Positions 42,973 through 51,743 of a stretch of 64,000 nt of DNA are shown piece by piece (within the stretch, counting starts at the first letter, position 1; each line of letters opens with the position of its first letter). A model generated the notes under the pieces. The model saw nothing but the letters and a program-made list of their open reading frames with translations, had not been told where the DNA came from and searched no databases. This DNA comes from Nitrospirota bacterium (GTDB lineage Bacteria > Nitrospirota > Nitrospiria > Nitrospirales > Nitrospiraceae). The DNA is taken from assembly GCA_040755395.1 (NCBI GenBank), contig JBFMAX010000002.1, forward strand, positions 1 to 64,000. Reading direction: 5' to 3'. Both the position numbers and the translations under genes were made by a program.

Positions 42973-43250
42973 GAATTATAATCTCCTGCACGGGATAGTC
43001 GGCTCTGCATCGCGACTTGCGCGAAGGAGCGGGTTTGAGATGCGAAGATGCACCCTATTCGTGAACCCGTTGCAATGCGACTTCTTGCAATGGAAAGACA
43101 ATGGGCACCCCGGCAACGGGTACTCGGACCCGCGCTTGCCGAGCAGATGAGAGGCCCAGCGCGGTCGTTTGACCCATTGCACGCAGCCAGCAATGGGGGT
43201 ATTCCGGCACCTGAGCAGGGTAGAGCCGGCCATCCTGTCCCATCCCCTTT

Positions 43251-43280
43251 TTGACTCCCCGAAAAACCCCATGCTATAGT
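43251..43280 (+). promoter_or_regulatory. Likely sigma-70 promoter of the ProA-like gene
   Basis: TTGACT (43251-43256) and TATAGT (43275-43280) with 18 bases between, about 105 bases before the ATG at 43385. A short repeat (CACGCATCACG words) lies between promoter and gene. Confidence 0.6.
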
Positions 43281-43384
43281 CCATCTCCCGACTGAGCGTG
43301 ACGGGCGGCAAGTGGCGAGCGATCGGTTCCCAATCCGTTAAGTTAACGTGTCACGCATCACGCTTCACGCATCACGGTCTTACT

Positions 43385-44749
43385 ATGGTTGAAGTTCCCG
43401 TTAAGATTTACATGACGAACGTGTTGAAGAAGGCCCGCGAGGCGCAGCGCCCATTGGCTGTGCTGCCGACCGCTGTGAAGAACCGGGCATTGTTGGGCAT
43501 GGCGGATCGGCTGGCGGCGGACGAGGAGGCCATTCTCGAGGCGAACCTGCAGGATGTGGAGAACGTCGGCAAGACGCTGGAGGGAGAGACGAACCGGGAA
43601 CGTGTGAAAGAAGCGGTCGAACGGGTCCGCCTCACACCTGACGCGGTCAAGGAAATGGCCGACCGTCTGCGACGAATCGCGGACCTAGCCGATCCGATCG
43701 GCGAAGTGACGAAACGCTGGGAGCAGCCGAACGGGATGCAGGTGAGTCGGGTGCGGGTCCCGATCGGCGTGATCGGCGTGATTTCCGAATTTGGACCGGC
43801 CGTGACGACCGAGACGATGGCGCTGTGTCTCAAGTCCGGCAACGTCTGCGTGTTTCGCGCGGCGCCGGAATGGTGGCGGACGCACCAGGTGATCGTGTCC
43901 GCTCTGCGCGAAGCGGCGGAGGAAGCCGGGGTGCCGGCCGGCGCGCTGTCCTTTGTCGAGCGACCGGAAAAAGAGGCGGCGCTCGAACTGATGAAGGCGA
44001 CGAAGATGCTGGACGCGATCATCCCGCGCGGCGGCGCCGGCTTGCGGAAGGCGGTCACGGAACAATCCCGTCTCCCGATTCTTTGCCATGACGGCGGGGT
44101 CTGCCACATCTACATCGACGAAGACGTGGACCTGCCGATGGCGCAGAACATCGTCATCAATTCGAAGCTCCAGCAGCCCTCCGCGTCCAACTCGGTCGAT
44201 ACCTTACTGGTCCACCAGATCACGGGACGGTCCCTGCTGCCCGCGCTGATTCGCCGCCTGCTCGATGAATTCAAAATAGACGTCTTGGGCTGCCCCAAGA
44301 CCTACTCATTGATGGGTACCATGGATATCAGCGGGCACAAATCGGTCAAGCCCGCGGCGGACGACGACTGGGGGAAGCAGTTCCTCTCCAAAACCATCGC
44401 GGTGAAGATGGTCAAGGACATGGACGAGGCGCTGGAGCACATTGCGCGCTACGGTCCGGGGCATACGGATACGATCGTCACCAAGAACTACGACAACGCC
44501 ATGCGCTTCGTGCGGGAAGTCGATTCGAGCGCCGTGCTCGTCAACGCGTCCACGCGGCTGCACGCAGGCGATCACTTCAGTTTGGGCGGCGAAGTCGGAA
44601 CCAGCACCTCACGCCTGCACGCGCGCGGCCCTATCGGCTTGAATGAGTTGACCTGCCAGAAATATGTCGTCTTCGGGGGCGGACAACTCCGCCACCCTCA
44701 TCCGGTGCCCGTCACCTACGAAGACGCGATCATGCTCAAACGTTTCTGA
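43385..44749 (+). CDS. ProA-like aldehyde-dehydrogenase-fold protein without catalytic Cys
   Basis: A 454-residue protein with the overall length and sequence pattern of gamma-glutamyl phosphate reductase (ALCLKSGNVCVFRAAPEWW, KMLDAIIPRGGAGLRKAV, RGPIGLNELTCQKYVV). However, the segment that in ProA holds the nucleophilic Cys (P-x-V-C-N) reads QQPSASNSVDTLLVH, with Ser near residue 269. The ESRPNVT region reads EFGPAVTTE. It is therefore a divergent paralogue, probably unable to do the standard NADPH-dependent reduction. It is followed 3 bases later by a methyltransferase gene. The start is the ATG at 43385 or 43412. Confidence 0.8.
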   Translation: MVEVPVKIYMTNVLKKAREAQRPLAVLPTAVKNRALLGMADRLAADEEAILEANLQDVENVGKTLEGETNRERVKEAVERVRLTPDAVKEMADRLRRIADLADPIGEVTKRWEQPNGMQVSRVRVPIGVIGVISEFGPAVTTETMALCLKSGNVCVFRAAPEWWRTHQVIVSALREAAEEAGVPAGALSFVERPEKEAALELMKATKMLDAIIPRGGAGLRKAVTEQSRLPILCHDGGVCHIYIDEDVDLPMAQNIVINSKLQQPSASNSVDTLLVHQITGRSLLPALIRRLLDEFKIDVLGCPKTYSLMGTMDISGHKSVKPAADDDWGKQFLSKTIAVKMVKDMDEALEHIARYGPGHTDTIVTKNYDNAMRFVREVDSSAVLVNASTRLHAGDHFSLGGEVGTSTSRLHARGPIGLNELTCQKYVVFGGGQLRHPHPVPVTYEDAIMLKRF

Positions 44750-44752
44750 GCG

Positions 44753-45952
44753 TTGCTTACCCAACTCCACGACGCGCTCCTCGTTCATCTTGCCTGGTGG
44801 GGACTTCGACGCTTCGATTCCGACGCGACCTATTTTCAATGGCAACGCGAGCGCCTGAGCCCGGCCGATCTGGCCCTTTTCAACGAGCGCGTTGAGCGGA
44901 AACGGGCACCCGGCGCCGGCGCCGAGGAGGAAAAAGCGTTCTATGACCTTTCGGCTCGCCCGCACGTTGTCCCTGTGCTCTACAGTCAGCGGTACGACTA
45001 CTATGTCGAGGTCGGACCGCGGGTCGCTTCGCGGATCGGCGACGCTCGGTCCGTGCTGGATTTCGGATGCGGGATCGGCATCCTGACCACGTTTTATGCA
45101 CGGCAGTTCCCCGACCGTGCTTTTCTGGGGATCGATCGGTCACCGGCCTCCATCGAGCTTGCGCGCCGACAGGCCGCCGCGCTCAGCCTGGACAATGTCC
45201 GGTTCGAATGCGCGGACGTGGAGCAGAGCCCACCGGCTGGTACGTTCGATTTGATTATCGCGACCCATGCGTTGGTGCAGGCGGAGCAGGACCCCGGCCT
45301 TCCCAGTCAAAGCTGGCGCACGTTCGAGCGCCCGCGCGATCCTCGGCTCCAGTCCGAATTCGAGCAGCGGACCGGTGTGGGAAGGAGGCTGGACCGGCTC
45401 ACCGCCGCATTGGTTCCGAATGGGCGCATGATCGTGTTCGAGAAGACGAGGACGCTGGCGCGGCGGATTCCGTTCCAGCGCGCGCTGGCGGCGCGCGGTC
45501 TTGGCCTGATCGAGCCACCGGAGTTGATCCGCTACTTTCTCGTCGAAGAGATCGCCGACGACGGACCGTTCTATGTCTTGGGGAAGGGGATGCCGCGCGG
45601 CCTTGACTGGGATGAATCGCCGGAGCCCGACGAGGGCCTTCCGTTCGATCGAACCAAGCGGAAACCCGGGTCAGCCGATCCGCATGCGCCGCTCTATGAA
45701 AACCATTGGCCTTCCGCGCAATTGGTCTGGGAACAGCTTCAACACAAGCATCTCTTCAAGGAGGTCACGCGCCAAGAACCGGATGGCCGTCAACTCCACG
45801 TCGAATTAGGCACCGCCGAGAGCTATTCCTATCTCTACTGCGCCAACACCTTCGACCAGCGGCAGATCGTGATCGTCGAATCTCAACGCCCCGAATTGGT
45901 CGAAACGTATTATCGGGAAATCGTGAGCGGGATGGAAACTGGGCAGGTCTGA
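44753..45952 (+). CDS. Class I SAM-dependent methyltransferase with extra C-terminal domain
   Basis: A 399-residue protein read from a TTG 3 bases after the ProA-like stop. The N-terminal 80 residues are helical. The SAM site is SVLDFGCGIGILTTFYARQF (about 100-120), followed by FLGIDRSPASIELARRQ, and TFDLIIATHAL with an acidic motif. About 130 residues at the C-terminus (ENHWPSAQLVWEQLQHKHLF, SYSYLYCANTFDQRQIVIVE) form an added domain I do not recognise. The substrate is unknown. Tight coupling to the ProA-like gene suggests a shared pathway. Confidence 0.72.
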   Translation: MLTQLHDALLVHLAWWGLRRFDSDATYFQWQRERLSPADLALFNERVERKRAPGAGAEEEKAFYDLSARPHVVPVLYSQRYDYYVEVGPRVASRIGDARSVLDFGCGIGILTTFYARQFPDRAFLGIDRSPASIELARRQAAALSLDNVRFECADVEQSPPAGTFDLIIATHALVQAEQDPGLPSQSWRTFERPRDPRLQSEFEQRTGVGRRLDRLTAALVPNGRMIVFEKTRTLARRIPFQRALAARGLGLIEPPELIRYFLVEEIADDGPFYVLGKGMPRGLDWDESPEPDEGLPFDRTKRKPGSADPHAPLYENHWPSAQLVWEQLQHKHLFKEVTRQEPDGRQLHVELGTAESYSYLYCANTFDQRQIVIVESQRPELVETYYREIVSGMETGQV

Positions 45953-46135
45953 TGGGTGGGGCGGACCTGCCTCCTCTTATCCCTCTGTACCCCTCTGCCC
46001 ACTTATCCCTTTTACCCTTGTTACACCTTGACCCGGCAGATCGTCGGCGCATAGAATTGCCTTGTTTTCTGTAAATCCTGGAACTCCTGATGAATTTCGA
46101 TTTCTTCGCCGTGCGCTGAGGAGGACGGGCCGGTT

Positions 46136-48022
46136 ATGAGAATCGAATATTCCAAAGGCCAACGGGCGAGCGCGGAGCTGATTCTGCTCCATCGCCAGAG
46201 GTCCGAAGCCACCAGCGGGCGGAAGATGAAGGTCCTGCTGATCTTTCCCCCCGACTGGTACCCTTCCGAGCCGTATTTAAGCCTACCCACCCTGACCGCC
46301 GTCCTTCGCGCCGCCGGGCACACCGTGATCCAAAAAGACGTGAACCTCGAGATGTACGACTGGTACTTCAGCGAGGATTTCCTCAAACGCGTCCTGCGAA
46401 AGGTGCCGCAACAGCTCGATCGGCTGAGGAAGCTGGCGAAGAAACGTGAGTTGGAAGCGTGGGAAATGGACCTCCAGCTCGCGTTGTGCGATCTGACCCG
46501 CCAGCGAATCACCGAGCTGATCGAAAAGGCGGAACGGGCGAAGCGGATCGTGCGCAGCCAGGAGTTTTATGACATCGAGAAACTGGAGTGGGCCATCAAC
46601 GCGTTCCAAGAAGTCACCGCGGCGATCTCCCTGGTCTATGCCCCGGCGCGGATCTGCATGCCGCCGATGGAGACCGATCTCTCCTATAAAGTCTTCATGT
46701 CGTCCGAGGTGATGGATGCGGTGCAGGACACGCAGGTTAATGTGTACCGGGATGTGTTCGAGCACCTCGTCAAGCCGGTCATCGAAGCCGAACGTCCGGA
46801 TGTCGTCGGCATTTCCATCGTCCTGCAGCAGCAGCTCTTCTCCTCCATGACCTTCTGCGCGCTCATCAAGCAGCACTTTCCCCAGATTCACGTCACGATC
46901 GGCGGCAATACGGTGACACGGCTGCGCGATGTCCTGCCCGCCTCGCCGCTGTTCTCCTACTTCGACAGTGCGGTGGTGTATGAAGGAGAGACGGCTTTTC
47001 TCCAACTGGTGGAAGCCGTGGGAGCCAAGCGCGATCTCGCCGGCATCCCGAACCTCATCTATCGCGATGCCGCCGGCGTGCATACCTCGGAACTCAGCTA
47101 TGCGGAAGACATGGGCTCGCTGCCCCCTCCCGATTTCGACGGTCTCCCGTTGGAAAAGTATTTCGTGCCGGACCGCATCCTGCCATACCTCGCGACGCGC
47201 GGCTGCTACTGGGGTCGCTGCGAGTTCTGCGATCACGGCGAAGGGTACACCGCCGGCTACCGGACGAAGAAGATCGAACAGATCATCGAGGACATCCGGT
47301 TCATCAAGACCAAGTACAACACCCGGCATTTCCACTTCACCGACGAATCTTATCCTCCGGCGTTGTTCCGAAAGCTGGCCCGCCGACTGGTCGAAACCAA
47401 GATGGACATCATCTGGACCACGCACATGCGGTTCGAAAAAAGCCTGCTTGATGAGGCGGTGTGGCAGGACGCGCGGGATTCCGGGTGCCGGTATCTCCAT
47501 TTCGGCTATGAGTCGGGAAGCGAGCGGGTGCTCAAGCTGATGGACAAGGCCACGACGACGGAGGTGATCAAGCGGCATCTCGAACTCTCCGCCGGGGTGG
47601 GGATCTGGAACCATGTGATGGGGTTCTTCGGATTTCCCGGGGAGACGCGGGAGGAGGCCTGGGAGTCCGTTCGGTTCCTCGAGGACAATAAGGAGCATGT
47701 CCATTCACTCGGCTTCGGAACCTTCGACCTGAGCAAACACACCCCTGTCGCGAAGCATCCGGAGAAATGGGGCGTCATTCCCTACAAGAATCCCGACTGG
47801 GACCTGGCCCTGGACTATTACTACACCGTGCGCGAAGGGCTCAGCGTCGAGGAGGCGGAACGGGTGTTCGAAGAGTTCGAGCGCAGCCATTATCCGGGGT
47901 GGGACCTGCGCATCTTCATCCGGGAATACATCTTCCTCTATATCGCTCGGTTCGGGCTGAGCAAACTTCAAGACCTCCAGTTCAATCGGGATCGAATTCC
48001 CGCCGGGACGGCGTCGTCTTAG
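46136..48022 (+). CDS. B12-binding-type radical SAM protein, copy 1
   Basis: A 628-residue enzyme. The N-terminal domain (MKVLLIFPPDWYP, GHTVIQKDVNLEM, VVGISIVLQQ, VTIGGNTVTR) has the cobalamin-binding Rossmann pattern, without the DxHxxG motif. The radical SAM domain carries GCYWGRCEFCDHGEG near 355-364, with CX4CX2C spacing rather than CX3CX2C. Then come HFHFTDESYPPALF, FGYESGSERVLKLMDK and FFGFPGETREEA. A closely related gene follows 4 bases later. Relatives do methylations, ring rearrangements or cyclisations on unknown metabolites or peptides. GAGGAGG lies 11 bases before the ATG. Confidence 0.85.
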   Translation: MRIEYSKGQRASAELILLHRQRSEATSGRKMKVLLIFPPDWYPSEPYLSLPTLTAVLRAAGHTVIQKDVNLEMYDWYFSEDFLKRVLRKVPQQLDRLRKLAKKRELEAWEMDLQLALCDLTRQRITELIEKAERAKRIVRSQEFYDIEKLEWAINAFQEVTAAISLVYAPARICMPPMETDLSYKVFMSSEVMDAVQDTQVNVYRDVFEHLVKPVIEAERPDVVGISIVLQQQLFSSMTFCALIKQHFPQIHVTIGGNTVTRLRDVLPASPLFSYFDSAVVYEGETAFLQLVEAVGAKRDLAGIPNLIYRDAAGVHTSELSYAEDMGSLPPPDFDGLPLEKYFVPDRILPYLATRGCYWGRCEFCDHGEGYTAGYRTKKIEQIIEDIRFIKTKYNTRHFHFTDESYPPALFRKLARRLVETKMDIIWTTHMRFEKSLLDEAVWQDARDSGCRYLHFGYESGSERVLKLMDKATTTEVIKRHLELSAGVGIWNHVMGFFGFPGETREEAWESVRFLEDNKEHVHSLGFGTFDLSKHTPVAKHPEKWGVIPYKNPDWDLALDYYYTVREGLSVEEAERVFEEFERSHYPGWDLRIFIREYIFLYIARFGLSKLQDLQFNRDRIPAGTASS

Positions 48023-48026
48023 AGCG

Positions 48027-49979
48027 ATGAGCCACCTGATCCACATCGAGGGAGCGAGTTCCAAGCGAGGGAACGGGCGCAAGCTCAAGGCCATGCTCCT
48101 GTTCCCGCCGGAGTGGGTGCCGACCGCCCCGTACCTGGCCTTGCCCTGCCTCGCCGCCGTCCTTCGGGAACACGGACACGACGTGATCCAAAAAGACGTG
48201 AACATCGAGATGTACAACCACTTTTTCAGCGACATGTTCCTCATCTGGGTCAAAGCCCGGATGGGCATGCAGTTGAAGGAGTTGGAAGACAAGGAACAGG
48301 CGGGATGGCTGACCGAACAGGAGGCGGATCAGAAGGCCTGCCTGGAGGCCAAAGCCTCGATAGATGTGTTCGAGCTGGCGGAACGGGCCGAGCGGGCGAA
48401 GCGCATCGTCCACGGAGAGGAATTTTACGACGCCGACAAGCTGGAGTGGGCGCTGAACACGTTCCGCGAGGTGATGCAGTACATTTCCGCCGCCTACTAT
48501 CCGGCGTCGCTGGTGTTCTACCCGATGGAGAGCAATTTAGGGTACCGGCCCGGCGTGTCCAAAGAGGTCTTCGCCTGCTTGGACGACGACCAGGTGAATG
48601 TCTATCGGGATGTTTGCCGGCAACTGGTACTGCCCGTCGTCGGCAGGGAGTCGCCCGACGTGGTCGGGGTCTCGATCGGGACGCAGATGCAACTGCTGGC
48701 CGGCCTGACCTTCTGCAAAATGATCAAGGAAGCGTTCCCGCAGGCTCACATAGTAGTCGGCGGCAACGTCATCACGAGATTGCAGGAAGAGTTGCCGAAG
48801 CACGAGCGGTTTTTCACCGAGGTGTTCGATTCGGCCATTCTCTACGAGGGCGAACATGCCTTGTTGTGGCTGCTCGAAGCGCTGAGCGGGGAACGGGACC
48901 TGGCCTCGGTGCCGAACCTCATGTATCGCGACGCGCAAGGGATTCATACGAGCAACGAGATCTATACGGAGAAGACGACGGCGCTGCCGCTGCCGGACTT
49001 CGACGGCTTGCCGCTTGACAGCTATTTTGTTCCGGCCCGCATCCTGCCCTATCTCGCGACCAGAGGATGCTATTGGGGGCGGTGCACGTTCTGCGACCAC
49101 GGGCAGGGCTATTTCGACCAGTATCGGGGGATGCCGGCGCACCTGGTTGTGGAGCAGGTCAAAGCATTGAAAGACAAGTATCGCTGCGAGCATTTCCTGT
49201 TCTCCGACGAATCCTATCCGCCGGCGCTCTTCAAGAAGGTCACGCAACTGCTCGTCGAGCAGAACGTCGGCATCAAGTGGACGACGCTGATCCGCTTCGA
49301 GGAAACGCTCCAGGATCCGGAGATCTGGAAGTTGGCCGCGCGGTCCGGATGCTGCACCCTTTACTACGGAATGGAATCGGCCAACGAGCGGGTGCTGAAT
49401 CTGATGGACAAACACGTCAAAAAGAGCGTCATCGAACACAACCTGAAAGAGGCGGCCAAGGCCGGCATCTGGAACCACGTGATGGCCTTCTATGGGTTTC
49501 CGGGCGAGACTCGCGAGGAGGCGCTGGAGACCAGGCAGTTCATTCTCGACAATCAGCCGTACATTCACTCGGTCGAACTCTTCTATTTTGTCGCCTATCG
49601 CCATACGCCGATGGTCCGGAATCCCGAGAAGTTCGGGATCACTATTCACAAGCAGGAGGAATACGACCTGCCGCTGGATTACTACTACACCTTGAACGAG
49701 CCAGGCGGCATCTCCTGCCTCGATGCGATGCAGCTTTGCGAGGAGTTCTATCAGAACGATTTCCAGCCCTGGGCCGTGCGGGTAAACGCCCGTGAGCACG
49801 TCTTTCTCTACATTTCCAAGTACGGCACCAACCGGCTGCCGCAGATCTACGCGCAGCGGAAGGAAGGCGTTGCGGACGGCGTTTCCGGGCTGGTGACGTG
49901 GCCGGTCGCGTTGGGCGAGGGCGAGGGGAAGGACGGCGAGCCGTCGATGACCCGGGTGGTCAGCCATGCGATCTCCTAA
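48027..49979 (+). CDS. B12-binding-type radical SAM protein, copy 2
   Basis: A 650-residue paralogue of the preceding gene, colinear over its length: KAMLLFPPEWVPTAPYLALP, GHDVIQKDVNIEMYNH, RGCYWGRCTFCDHGQG (about 347-356), FLFSDESYPPALFKK and AFYGFPGETREEA. The same CX4CX2C spacing is kept. It differs most in residues 70-130 (linker) and in a 30-residue C-terminal tail rich in Gly and Glu. Tandem duplicates with a conserved active site suggest two related substrates or successive steps. A hairpin of repeat R2 type follows the stop. Confidence 0.85.
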   Translation: MSHLIHIEGASSKRGNGRKLKAMLLFPPEWVPTAPYLALPCLAAVLREHGHDVIQKDVNIEMYNHFFSDMFLIWVKARMGMQLKELEDKEQAGWLTEQEADQKACLEAKASIDVFELAERAERAKRIVHGEEFYDADKLEWALNTFREVMQYISAAYYPASLVFYPMESNLGYRPGVSKEVFACLDDDQVNVYRDVCRQLVLPVVGRESPDVVGVSIGTQMQLLAGLTFCKMIKEAFPQAHIVVGGNVITRLQEELPKHERFFTEVFDSAILYEGEHALLWLLEALSGERDLASVPNLMYRDAQGIHTSNEIYTEKTTALPLPDFDGLPLDSYFVPARILPYLATRGCYWGRCTFCDHGQGYFDQYRGMPAHLVVEQVKALKDKYRCEHFLFSDESYPPALFKKVTQLLVEQNVGIKWTTLIRFEETLQDPEIWKLAARSGCCTLYYGMESANERVLNLMDKHVKKSVIEHNLKEAAKAGIWNHVMAFYGFPGETREEALETRQFILDNQPYIHSVELFYFVAYRHTPMVRNPEKFGITIHKQEEYDLPLDYYYTLNEPGGISCLDAMQLCEEFYQNDFQPWAVRVNAREHVFLYISKYGTNRLPQIYAQRKEGVADGVSGLVTWPVALGEGEGKDGEPSMTRVVSHAIS

Positions 49980-49988
49980 CTGCGCTGA

Positions 49989-50028
49989 AGCGGGGACCCG
50001 TTGCATTCCTTGAGCAACGGGTCTCCGG
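49989..50028. repeat. R2-like hairpin after the radical SAM pair
   Basis: GGGACCCGTTGC and GCAACGGGTCTCC are inverted around ATTCCTTGA. The arm word CAACGGGT is that of repeat R2 (42871 and 61783). It stands between convergent genes and could end transcription, but no T run follows. Confidence 0.55.
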
Positions 50029-50078
50029 TGAAGCGTATTTCGTTCGCGAGATACGAGACACATGACATGGAGAATGCT

Positions 50079-50342
50079 TCACGAGGGATGCGGTTGGTCC
50101 GGCGGTTCTTGTCCAACCAGCCATGCCGAAAGGAGCGTGTAGGCGGCCTCGACCTCTTTCGTCATCGCTTCAGCTTTCTTGTACATCTGCATGTACTTGC
50201 GGGGGTTGTTGGTCAGGTTGGCATACCGGTGGGGATGCCACGTATGCAGCAGTTCCCGGCGTTTCCGATCAAGCAGTTCACGTGTGATGGGTAACGAGAG
50301 GCCGAATAGTTTCAGCGCGTGATCGAGGTCTGATTGCTCCAT
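50079..50342 (-). CDS. J-domain-like protein with HPH instead of HPD
   Basis: An 87-residue protein resembling an isolated J-domain: helix II RELLDRKRRELLHTW followed by the loop H36-P37-H38, then helix III AEAMTKEVEAAYTLLSAW. In DnaJ proteins the HPD tripeptide is needed to stimulate DnaK; here Asp is His. It may thus be a scaffold or have lost Hsp70 contact. It is the only minus-strand gene in this stretch, flanked by radical SAM genes. It could also be an unrelated helical hairpin, but the spacing fits J-domains. Confidence 0.6.
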   Translation of the reverse strand: MEQSDLDHALKLFGLSLPITRELLDRKRRELLHTWHPHRYANLTNNPRKYMQMYKKAEAMTKEVEAAYTLLSAWLVGQEPPDQPHPS

Positions 50343-50417
50343 AGTGTGAAGGCTTAGATCAACCGCCGGTCCACATCTCTCAGCGAGTCTGGCAAAGAGT
50401 CGAAGAGCCTGTCAATC

Positions 50418-51662
50418 ATGCCCCTCAGCGCTCCGCTTCCTATCTTGCAAGCAACACCGGTCCTCAAAGGCAAAGACTACCGGGAGGTTCTCAGGCGTGA
50501 AATGGACGGGGGCAAAATCCCTCTGAGCCTGGGCAAGAGTTGTCCCGTCAAGTGCGAATTCTGCTATGAGATCGACCACACGTATCGGGAAACCGCCGAC
50601 CCGCCGAAGACGACCCAGGAAGACTGGGAGTACATTCTCGATTACATCAACAAGAAGCCGACCGATCCCCAGCAGTTCTGGTGCCTGGGGGGAAATGAAT
50701 ACATGGAATGGACCGATTTGTTTCTGCATCCCAAGGCGATGGAATGGCTGGAAGACTTTCTGAAGTACACCGACAAGAATGTCACCTTCTTCACTGTCGG
50801 GTTCGTGCATGTGCCTAAGATCCACCAACTGGCCGAGCAGTACCCGGGACGCATCAATTTTGAGTTGTCGGTGATCACGCTCAGCGATTATCGGGAACGG
50901 CTCATGCCCCACGCTCCGGCGGTGAAGCACCTGATGAAGGTCTTGGACGGTCCGGCCGTCTCCTCGGCCAATTTCTACGCCTTCGACGACTACACGATGT
51001 CCAAGGATGCGGTCGCGATTTCCGCCGTCAACCGGAAGTGCGTGCTCTGGATGGGCTGCCTGACCCCGGTGCGGGGGCTCAAGGAAGAGACGGCCGCGCT
51101 TATGCGGCAGGGGAGGAAATATCTTCCGCGCGAGGCCGAGCGCGTCTATGACGCGGGATTGCCGAATATGCAGACCATCCATACGGAAGCCTCGATCACG
51201 GCGTTTTTGAACCGACGGCGGATCGTCAGCCTGTTTGATTCGCTGGAATTGGAAAGGAACGACACGGTGGTGATGGCGAAGAGCGTCCACAAGATCCTCA
51301 CCATGTACCGGAAAAATCGGGCGCGGTTCCTCATGGTGCCCAACGCGACCTTGGGCGGAGACTCGGACTGCACAGTCCTCTTGACCTTCGACGACATCGC
51401 CCGGCGTCTGAAGGGGCAAAAGATGATCCATATCCCCAAGTGTATGATGCAGTCGGGGCGCGGGCCGTACACGGACATTGCCGGGGTCTCGCTGGATCAG
51501 TTCATCAAGAAGACCGGTGTGAAGGTCAGGGTGCTGCACCGGATCGATACGAAGTTCGCCAACAAACGGCTCTACCGCAACGGCCACCTGCGCAACTACA
51601 TCGAGGACTACGTCCGCAACCCCCTCACGCAGTCCTACGAAGCCCTGCCCATCTCCGCTTAA
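50418..51662 (+). CDS. Radical SAM protein, unknown substrate
   Basis: A 414-residue enzyme with the canonical motif SLGKSCPVKCEFCYEIDHT (Cys42, Cys46, Cys49, CX3CX2C). After the motif come YILDYINKKPTDPQQFWCLG (a GGE-like patch), NEYMEWTDLFLHPKAMEWLE, and a C-terminal half with NRKCVLWMGCLTPVRGLKE and HIPKCMMQSGRGPY. The latter have additional cysteines that may hold an auxiliary cluster. It is unrelated in detail to the two B12-type proteins upstream. It lies 75 bases from the divergent J-like gene. Substrate not predictable. Confidence 0.8.
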   Translation: MPLSAPLPILQATPVLKGKDYREVLRREMDGGKIPLSLGKSCPVKCEFCYEIDHTYRETADPPKTTQEDWEYILDYINKKPTDPQQFWCLGGNEYMEWTDLFLHPKAMEWLEDFLKYTDKNVTFFTVGFVHVPKIHQLAEQYPGRINFELSVITLSDYRERLMPHAPAVKHLMKVLDGPAVSSANFYAFDDYTMSKDAVAISAVNRKCVLWMGCLTPVRGLKEETAALMRQGRKYLPREAERVYDAGLPNMQTIHTEASITAFLNRRRIVSLFDSLELERNDTVVMAKSVHKILTMYRKNRARFLMVPNATLGGDSDCTVLLTFDDIARRLKGQKMIHIPKCMMQSGRGPYTDIAGVSLDQFIKKTGVKVRVLHRIDTKFANKRLYRNGHLRNYIEDYVRNPLTQSYEALPISA

Positions 51663-51743
51663 CAGACATATGCCGCATGAACAACGGCCGCTTCTCCACG
51701 CCTCTTTTGTAAGGAGGGGATGGGGGAAGTAGGGGAAGGACAG

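Larger units (their letters stand above)
42813..43384. other. 572-bp spacer, no supported gene
   Basis: The spacer holds repeat R2 copy a (42871-42972), a partial R2-like piece at 43111-43145 (CGGCAACGGGTACTCGGACC), a promoter at 43251-43280 and a short GTCACGCATCACGCTTCACG repeat at 43330-43383. No frame shows coding support. Confidence 0.55.

Noticed and set aside
43385-44749. Straight annotation as gamma-glutamyl phosphate reductase (proA)
   Set aside because: The nucleophile Cys and the ESRPNVT segment are absent, so the gene symbol is withheld.
45953-46135. Possible precursor peptide between the methyltransferase and radical SAM genes
   Set aside because: The spacer is a pyrimidine-rich degenerate CTTATCCCTCTG-type repeat, and I see no short frame with a ribosome site on the plus strand.
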